Shown piece by piece: positions 56,947 through 64,000 of a DNA stretch of 64,000 nt. Every line of letters begins with the position of its first letter. Positions within the stretch are counted from its first letter, which is position 1. The stretch comes from Gigaspora margarita (taxonomy: Eukaryota > Glomeromycota > Glomeromycetes > Diversisporales > Gigasporaceae): NCBI GenBank assembly GCA_009809945.1, contig WTPW01001111.1:98483-162482 (forward strand), in the 5' to 3' direction. The notes under the pieces were generated by a model. That model searched no databases and was not told the origin of the DNA. It was given only the letters and a program-made list of their open reading frames with translations. Made by a program: the position numbers and the translations under genes.

Positions 56947-57475
56947 GGTGTGGTTACGGGATCGTAATTTTCAAGGGATGGTCACGGGATCAATTGTTAA
57001 TTGCCAAGAGGTGCTCACGGAATGGTAATGGTCAAGAGGTGATCGTATTGGTCAAGAGGTGGTCACGGGATCGATTATTAGTTGTCAAGAGGTGGTCACG
57101 GGATCGTGATTGTCAAGGGATGATCACAGAATCGTCGTCTAAAGCGGAGTAGAATTACGTGCATTTGGCCAATCAAATTATCGAATTTTGATGATCTTCG
57201 GCGAAGCAAACAAAAAAGAGAAGCGAAAACCTTGAAAAATACAAAAAATGGCAGTCTAAACCTACCTTGGTGTTTTAATTAAAAATGTCGGGAAGGCAAT
57301 TTTGCTTATATATTATAACTAAAACCTCTCTAACCCAGACTTAAGGTGCCCTAACCCTAAAATTAATTCGATAAAATATATAGTAAGAATCTACTCCGCT
57401 TTAGACGTCCCCTCGTAATGGTCAAGAGGTGGTCATGGGATCATAATTGTCGATAAATGAGGCAATCAATGTCTT
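56947..57475. repeat. Minisatellite, right part
   Basis: About ten degenerate units around GTGGTCACGGGATCGATTAT and TTGTCAAGAG; interrupted by a MITE at 57135-57410. The unit length varies between roughly 25 and 40 bp. Confidence 0.75.
57135..57410. mobile_element. MITE with TCTAAAGCGGAGTAGA ends
   Basis: About 276 bp with inverted ends TCTAAAGCGGAGTAGAATT and the complement TCTAAAGCGGAGTAGATTC. CG lies on both sides. It includes telomere-like TAACCCAGACTTAAGG and GCCCTAACCCTAA at 57341-57360. Confidence 0.75.
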
Positions 57476-57897
57476 TAAACAATTGGTTTTTTATAAATAC
57501 GATCAATCAAGCAAGTACTAATTCTCTTTTTCTCTAATACTAGTAACAACGAATTTCAAGTTTTTCAATTATCACGGGAAAAAGAAATAAGACGATCGAT
57601 TTTTATTAACGAGGGAATTATTTTAGGGAACTAACTTCTACTAGGTATGATTTCGAAGTTGTTAGAACTCCAAGGAGATTAACTCTACTGAGTTGTTAAC
57701 TCGTAGTGAGTTGTTTTTTATTTCAAGGCGAGCTTAGGGCTCTTATATACTTTCTTTTGCAGACTAAAAACGATACAAAAGAAGCTTTTTACATTTAAGA
57801 CTTTTAAGTATCTTTCTATACTAAAAATTCTTACGATATTTAAAATATTTAATCAGCAATCCACATAAGAACGATAGTATTATTATATAGTTACTAT

Positions 57898-58178
57898 AGC
57901 GCAAATTACTATGTATTTTATATAACTTTTATATAGTTTTGAAATCTTTTTTTCCTCTAAACATATAAAAATTTATATTGTTGTGAATTTTAAACTTTAA
58001 ATATCTTATAATCTACTTGATCAATTTTAATAATTTTATTATATTATATAACTTATAAAAACACTTTTCTACATTTTTATTTAGTAATTCAAAATATATT
58101 AGCATAATAAAAAAATATTTAGCTATAGAGGAAAAGAAAATTTCAGAACTATATAAAATGCATAGTAATTTGCGCATA
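57898..58178. mobile_element. Palindromic MITE-like element
   Basis: Arms of about 60 bp: GCGCAAATTACTATGTATTT on the left returns as GCGCAAATTACTATGCATTT on the complement of the right end. No coding potential; the 65-codon minus frame at 58013-58210 lies across it. Confidence 0.6.
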
Positions 58179-58204
58179 TGGAATTCTATCCTTCTTAGGC
58201 GAAT

Positions 58205-58305
58205 TGGCAATTAAGTATCTTTCGATACTTTAAATTCTTAAGTATCCTTTGATACTTTCGCTTCTTAAGTATTTTTTGATACTTTTAATTCGCTACTTAT
58301 CGATC
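58205..58305 (+). repeat. Short tandem repeat with AAGTATCTTTCGATACTTT units
   Basis: Three to four copies of a 27-bp unit like CTTAAGTATCTTTCGATACT, each containing a small hairpin (AAGTATC...GATACTT). One further copy lies at about 57808. Confidence 0.7.
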
Positions 58306-58564
58306 TATAACTAAAAATAGCAATTAATATATATAAATAATATAAAAAAAAGAAATAGAAATTCAACACAGCCCGATTTTTATTTTTTGCTACGCCACTC
58401 GAATTTGCCTTTCACAACGTTTGTTTTTAATTTTCTTTAAAGAAAATCGACCCTCGTTACTAGAATACGGTGCAATGAAGCAAATCATTGCCAAGGAAGG
58501 TAAGTTTCAGTCAATAGGAATGATGGTACAGAACCTTCTATGATTAAATAGGTTAGGATGGTTC

Positions 58565-58661
58565 TGTACCACCTTTATATACTGTGATTGGATCTATTGC
58601 CTGAAATTGCTTGTTCAGCGACGTACGTACGTATCGATACGTAATAATCACAAACTTACAA
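58565..58661 (+). promoter_or_regulatory. Core promoter and 5' UTR of A gene 5
   Basis: TTTATATA lies at 58574-58581, 81 bp before the ATG at 58662. The palindrome TACGTATCGATACGTA (58628-58643) has a further ACGTACG in front. Unit homology starts again near 58470 with GCAATGAAGCAAATCATTGC. Confidence 0.6.
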
Positions 58662-60379
58662 ATGTCGCAAATAAATACTAAATTACTTGAGCATTTCTCC
58701 AATGATTTCGCTCAACTTCTTGAAACTGAATATGATTACAATGTTGTCATTAAAGTTGGAAACCAACATTTTAAGCTACATTCCTTAATTTTATATCAAC
58801 GTTCATCATTCTTTCGTAAAGAATTAACAACCGCAACCAAAAAGAATAATATTATTGAAGTTACTTTAACTCATACTTCTGCCGAATCTTTTAAAATTTT
58901 AATTAAGTAAGAGATCGATTTATTCATAATTTAATTATAGTTAGTTACTATTCACCGAAGGTGAAATTCACCAGTATAATGTATGTTTTTTAAATTTGCT
59001 ATTTAAAAAATTTTGGCTCAAAATTTTAAGTTAGAATTAAGAGAAGGAATTAATGCTTTGGTCGGACAATGTGGTTTTAAGGTTCAAAATATTTTACATT
59101 TTATATTCCAAATACTATTCCTGGTGAATTTCACTTTTTAGTGAGTTAAAATCGTCTTTATAGTTAATACTAATTAAAGGTCTTTTAACATAGATATATT
59201 TACACTGGTACAATTACATTTGAAGGGGTTGAACCATCTACTATATTTGATCTTTTGGTACCGTCCAACAAATTAGGTTTAGCAGAATTAGTTGAATACA
59301 TTCAGTCTTATCTTATTGATAACAAAGCATCTTGGCTTCGATTAAAATTTACCCAAGTTTATTCTACAAGTTTTCAAGAAAATAATTTTAAGGGCTTACA
59401 AACGTTTTGCACTGACATCCTTGCGAAACATCCTAACCTAATTTTTGATTCTGATGACTTTACTTTTATTCAGGAAAATGCGTTAATAACTCTTTTAAAG
59501 CGAGATGATTTACAAATAGAAGAATCAGAAATTTGGGATAAGGTTATTCAATGGGGAAAAGAAAAAACACCAAATTTACCATCCGATCTTGAACAATGGA
59601 ATGATGAAAACTTTTTAGCTTTAAAAACTACACTTGGAAAATGCATTCCTTTAATTCGATATTTTCAAATGCCTGGAAGAGATATTGCAATCAAAGTTAA
59701 ACCATATCGTCAAATTCTTGGAACAAATTTGTGGGATGATATTACATTAAAGATTATGTCGCCTGATATATCAATCTCTTCAACCATTTTGCCTGCCCGT
59801 AAAAAAATATCTATTCAACTTCCTGTCCGTGAAGTTCATTTTGTTTATCCATCGTCTATTATTAACGATGAACATTTTGCTGAGATTGCATCTTGGATTG
59901 ACCGTCGCCCGTCAAAATATGATATTACAAAAATACCTTACAAGTTTAATTTACTTCTTAGAGGAAGTAAAGATGGTTTTACTCTTGAAATATTTCACAG
60001 ATTATGCGATAATATACCCGGCACTGTAACTATCATAAAGGTTAATGGCACAAATGAAATACTTGGTGGATATAATCCATTAGTCTGGACGTCTGATGAT
60101 TCACCTAAATGGTTTGCAACAACTGATAGTTTTATTTTTTCATTGAAATCCCAAAATTTACCTAATTCCATCCTTAGTAGAATTATTCATGCAAATGAAG
60201 TAATTGGATGTTCTAGCAGTCATGGACCAATTTTTGGTGGTTTTTTCTATAAGGATAATGATAATAAGAGATGGAATTGTGGTCACAATGATTCATGTTA
60301 TGAAAAGCGACTTAGATCTGAGGATACTAATAATCTTTTAATTGACGAATTTGAAGTATTTCAGGTTTTGAAAGACTGA
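58662..60379 (+). CDS. A gene 5: BTB-BACK-TLDc domain protein
   Basis: The cleanest copy in the window. Exon 1 is 58662-58906, the intron 58907-59193 (GTAAGA...TAG, branch TACTAAT near 59168), and exon 2 is 59194-60379 with TGA at the end; 476 residues. BTB: residues about 20-110 (TEYDYNVVIKVGNQHFKLHS, YIYTGTITFEG). BACK-like: about 145-220 (ENALITLLKRDDLQ, WDKVIQWGKEK). Linker: PVREV at about 293. TLDc: about 300-475 (SIINDEHFAEIASWIDRR, LLLRGSKDGFT, TIIKVNGTNEILGGYNPLVW, GPIFGGFFY, DEFEVFQVLKD). No signal peptide or membrane segment is seen, so it should be cytosolic or nuclear. BTB-BACK proteins often act as substrate adaptors of cullin 3 ubiquitin ligases; the TLDc domain would then be the target-binding part, which is inference. 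AATAAA at 60638-60643 is the likely 3' end signal. Confidence 0.9.
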
Positions 60380-60953
60380 ATTGAATTTTCACTGATATTT
60401 TAAGATATTAGAAACTTTTCTGAATATATTTTTAGACTAAATCAAGCGAGTATTTATAATGAAATTTTATTAGTACTTTAGAGTTTTGAAGATTCTCAAG
60501 AATTTAGATGCTACTTTCTCTCAGAATATTGCAAAACTACAGTATTATAGTATGAATATTATTGAAATTTGCTTAGATAACACTTTTACTAAGATTTGGT
60601 AATAATTATAGTGTCACTTAATTATCATAATAGATCAAATAAAGACCTTATCAATACTTGAGCAGCTTTTATCAATCATAACAGTATTGGAAATTATGTG
60701 TTCAGGTGTACAAATTATTTTTTATTTAATTATTAAACTTTATTTGTATCATTATTTTTTTATGGTGAGCATAGTAAAAAATAAAAATATGTTCACAAAA
60801 TCATTATTTTTTTGTTAAATGCTATCGAAATTCTGCAATTTTCATTGCTTATTTACGATTTTACCAATTCTCATATACTCTTGTAAAATTTTATCATTGA
60901 AAAAGAATACTATTGAAATTTTCCAATATATATTTACTTGAAATTTTTTTGTA
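60380..60953 (+). repeat. A-type 3' flank, unit 5, truncated
   Basis: No gene is seen. It matches 2240-2810; the match stops near 60953 (GAAATTTTTTTGTAA) where unrelated DNA begins. The array therefore ends or is interrupted here. Confidence 0.65.
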
Positions 60954-61127
60954 ACTCACCCCATATATTATAAATTTGGCTGCCTATATAAATAACTTGT
61001 TGGTTTAAAGATGTCTGTACTAGTGTTTCGGGCGAAATCCATTTCCAAAATCCGAAAGGCGAAACTGAAATGCTCCCAAAGGCGAAATAAATTCGAAATT
61101 TCTGACTTTCCGAAATTTCCGAAATGG
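60954..61127. other. Array end with clustered CGAAA words
   Basis: No gene. From 61020 to 61127, CGAAA or TTTCG occurs about ten times on both strands (GTTTCGGGCGAAATCC, CCGAAAGGCGAAAC). This may be the end of another mobile element next to the MULE. Confidence 0.4.
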
Positions 61128-61455
61128 GGGGTCGCTTAAAGCCAGGTCGATCATGAAATTGTCCGATGATTGACGATCATCAGGTGATCACGGGATGTAC
61201 GATTTATATATAGATTTTTTTTATTTTACTTCTTCCCGATACATTTTTTTTCTTACACGACGTACACGATGTTTAAATTTATTTGGTTAAAAGGGCGAAA
61301 AATTTTTTTTCATAAATATCTTGTAACTTCTAGGCCTCTAGTAGTTCGAAAGTCAAATTTTTCCTATTTTTTTTTTTTTTTTGTGTTCGACTTTTTTTTT
61401 TTTTTAAAAAAAAGAAAAACATTGATTTTTTTATTTTTTTTTACCAAAGATAGAT

Positions 61456-63360
61456 ATGAATAACACTGGCAATAAGGAAAATGAAGCAGTAACATTCAAT
61501 GCTTATACAAACCAAATAACCAAATTTTATACATCATCATGTCTTACCCCTAATCAAAGACGCGGGCTTCTTTTTAACGTCAATCATTCGTTTGAAGTTC
61601 AAGTTCAGGATTTTGATTATTAATGGTGGCCTCTTACTACAAACGTTTGGACAAAGTACAATTCAAAAAGCCAAAATAATGGCAACTCATAGGTGGTATA
61701 CGCATGCTGTTTCACTAAACATAAACAGTCAAGCGGTCGTAAAGAGGAAGTTCCATGCGAAAAATGTAGGAAAACAAAAGTGCATCAACCAGATTTATGT
61801 CATGCCAAAATCAGGTTTTGAGGTTCATTAATGAACAAAAAGTCCTTGTTGAATGATATCTAGATAGCCCAAATTACACACATTCTATCGAAGAAAGTGA
61901 GAAATTGAAATGTTCTCAACTTGTTCGTAGCTTGGTAGAGGAAGAAGCAATTAAGAATTACCCATCCCATCCCCAGCTATCATCAATGCAATCATAGAGC
62001 ATGCAACAAGGAGGCTGGATCTCAGCGCTAGTGTAAAGGAATTAAAAAGAATGGAAGTTTATAATATAAAAAAAAAGGTTTACAAATCACAAGACACACA
62101 TTTTACGGGCAATTCAAATTTAGAAATAGACATTGAAGAATCTATTCTTTTTTTAAAAAAAGAAGAATATTTAGTTGAGCATTATAATTGGTCAGCTCAA
62201 GGTTTCGTTTTTGCGCACCCAAATCAGCTTGAGAAGCTCTGTCGGTTCGGGTAGTTGCCGTTAATTGATTCCACACATAAAACCAACAGATACGACTGGA
62301 AATTGATTACACTATACATTCGGAATAACCATGACTCTTGGAGTATCAGTGCTCATTTTTTTGTTAGTTCTGAAACTATCGAGATGGTCGCAGAGGCTCT
62401 GCAGATAATTTGGCATTTTAAACATTCCTGGATGCCCCGTTACTTCCTTCCTGACCAAAGTAGTGTTGAAGCTAAAGGCATTTTTATGGCTTTCCTGGGT
62501 TTACAAAAAGGTGAACAGATATGCGATGTTCTCTTTTGTAGTGTCCATGTGGTTCGTACTTGGATGAGTAAAATTTACGAACCGAAGGTTCGAAGTAAAA
62601 TGATGCATGCGATGTACAAAGTAACAAAAACTGGATGCGAAGAACTTATTAAGGATGCAATTAATAAATACCAAGTCCCTGACATCAAATGATACATATC
62701 ACAAAATTACACAGGAAATACACATCAATGGGCTTTTTGGGCCTGGCAACATTCCCCTTCTCTTACAAATAACCTCAACAAACGCAATTGAATCGTACTA
62801 TAGTGAACTAAAAAGAATGACTATTTCTCATCACGGGTTAATAGGTAGTATAATTTTTATTTTTTAATGAACATTTGCAGTATAATTTTAATAATAAAAT
62901 TTATTTATTAAGGTGCATGAAATAAAATCATTACAGTTGATAAAAAAAACAATTGGATGCAGAAAATACGGTGTTTGAATTTTGTACAAAGCAAATCTTA
63001 GCATTTGGTGTAGATTATGAAGCTCTCAACCAAATTCGTAAGTTCCAGTTTCCCATACAACAATTAATCATTAGCGAAGTTTGTGCCGTAGAAAAAAGAA
63101 TAGAAAAGGGTAAAGATGTACCAAACCTTGTGTTTCACAACTGTTATTGTCTTTTTTTCTGTCGGTATTTGCTTCCATGTCAGCATATATTTCACAAGCA
63201 TCTATACGGAGAAAAAAAATTGTTGACTCTTAATGCTTGGGAACAGTTTTAGCAAATGTTCGTAGAGAGTGGGTTTGAAGTATACACTAATCGAGAGTTA
63301 GTGGAAATTGACTTACCAAGGAAAACAGAGGCCGAGAAAGCAGCAGAGAAATGACATTTA
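61456..63360 (+). pseudogene. MULE transposase, broken
   Basis: The N-terminal part begins MNNTGNKENEAVTFNAYTNQ (61456), with a stop at 61621 and shifts to CEKCRKTKVHQPDLC (about 61758-61805), a cysteine-rich segment. The core holds HYNWSAQGFVFAHPNQL, a stop at 62252-62254, then LIDSTHKTNRYDWKL (first catalytic D, about 62267), MPRYFLPDQSSVEAKGIFMA (second D) and TNAIESYYSELKRM (E, about 62790). The C-terminal part shows CYCLFFCRYLLPCQHIFHKH (about 63135-63215), a SWIM-type zinc finger CxC...CxH. A stop at 62690-62692, a frameshift near 62750 and an intron-like gap at 62845-62910 follow. The D-D-E order and SWIM finger are those of MULE transposases. It is no longer functional. Confidence 0.8.
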
Positions 63361-63611
63361 ATGGTAAATGAGCTAATCGAAAGGACACGTAACACTTATT
63401 GGAGGGTTGAATAAGAGAGTAATATGGCGCAGACAGTTGCGTTTATTGAAACGCTAATATCTTCTTTACATAAGGTTCTAAACTGAAAGCAAAAAAAGTG
63501 AAATAAAATAAGTAAATAATAAGAAAATTAATAAAATAAAATAGAATTATAATAGTAAAATAAAATAAAATTTGATACCCATCTTTTAATTATAATGCTA
63601 AATTTATTTTA

Positions 63612-63670
63612 TTTTTATTATAATAATAACGCTTTTTTATTTTAAATAAAAAAAGCGTTATTATTATATT
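63612..63670. repeat. Perfect AT-rich hairpin within the MULE 3' part
   Basis: TAATAATAACGCTTTTTTAT on the left returns as its complement with almost no loop, ending at about 63668. It lies after the transposase and before the right terminal repeat, and may work as a transcription end or be a small insertion. Confidence 0.55.
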
Positions 63671-63799
63671 AATAATAAAATAAAACTTATCGAATCCTGT
63701 GATCACCTGATGATTGATGATCATCGGACAATTTCGTGATGGACCTGGCTTTAAGCGACCCCTGTTTTTGGTAATAGGGATCTGCAAGAAGAGTTCTAT

Positions 63800-63979
63800 A
63801 GGACTCTGAAATATATATAAAAAGGTCAGGTTAATTATAAAATTACTAAAAATAGAAAGATCTGCAGAAAAACCCTCAAAATAAGCAAAAAATTTACTAA
63901 AAATAGAAAAGATATACATAAAAATCTTCAAAAATAAGCAAACTAATACCTGACCTATCTATGTATATTTCGGGGTCCT
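63800..63979. mobile_element. 180-bp MITE with 8-bp target duplication
   Basis: Ends AGGACTCTGAAATATA and complement AGGACCCCGAAATATA, flanked by AGTTCTAT on both sides (63792-63799 and 63980-63987). Inside, a segment of about 55 bp (TTACTAAAAATAGAAA, then AATAAGCAAA) is tandemly duplicated. The 8-bp duplication fits hAT- or P-type movers. Confidence 0.8.
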
Positions 63980-64000
63980 AGTTCTATCTATTATATATAA

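Larger units (their letters stand above)
61128..63762 (+). mobile_element. Mutator-like element (MULE) with SWIM-type transposase
   Basis: Ends GGGGTCGCTTAAAGCCAGGT on the left and, as complement, on the right; similarity extends about 80 bp inward (ATTGTCCGATGAT, ATCATCAGGTGATCAC). A broken MULE transposase lies inside on the plus strand. No clear target duplication is seen next to the ends, so the termini may be off by a few bases or the flanks have changed. Confidence 0.8.

Overview
The window looks like nuclear DNA of an arbuscular mycorrhizal fungus, most likely Rhizophagus or a close relative in Glomeromycotina. This is inferred from strongly AT-rich sequence, short GT-AG introns with TACTAAT-like branch sites, a large BTB-BACK-TLDc paralogue family, and abundant Plavaka, Mutator-like, hAT, Harbinger and Ty3/gypsy remnants. 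No species was confirmed by a search.

The backbone is a tandem array of a roughly 7-kb unit. Each unit has an 'A' gene of two exons coding a BTB-BACK-TLDc protein of about 475 to 501 residues. A conserved 3' flank follows, then a decayed 'B' paralogue, a second 3' flank, and the promoter of the next A gene. A genes start at 541 (stop plus frameshift), 8126 (split by a solo LTR), 15396 (complete but with ambiguous bases), 45087 (complete, with an expanded PVREV repeat) and 58662 (complete). B relics lie at 3719-5005, 11865-13001, 19149-19889 continued at 36764-37193, and 48471-49869.

Mobile elements interrupt the array. The third B relic holds a Ty3/gypsy element (19890-36763, minus strand, with LTRs, PBS, PPT, gag, protease, RT-RNase H and integrase). 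That element is split by an 8.6-kb Plavaka-type DNA transposon (23986-32621, 8-bp target duplication), which itself holds a fold-back element and hairpin MITEs. Two further MITEs sit in the RT gene. Next come a Mutator-like element (38333-43678) carrying a tRNA-derived SINE and a MITE, a 732-bp GGCACG-rich element, two non-autonomous hAT elements (52745-53539 and 54430-56946), a minisatellite, more MITEs, and a MULE with a broken SWIM-type transposase (61128-63762).

Apart from the A genes, almost every coding region is a transposon remnant with stops, frameshifts or insertions. The A proteins pair a BTB (protein interaction, often cullin adaptor) and BACK module with a TLDc domain; their cellular role cannot be read from the sequence. 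Features of particular interest are a 5'-UTR palindrome with paired compensatory changes between paralogues, complementary arms conserved inside the introns, a variable patch in TLDc, two related LTR elements inserted 26 bp apart in paralogous copies, and an unrecognised second gene inside the Plavaka element.
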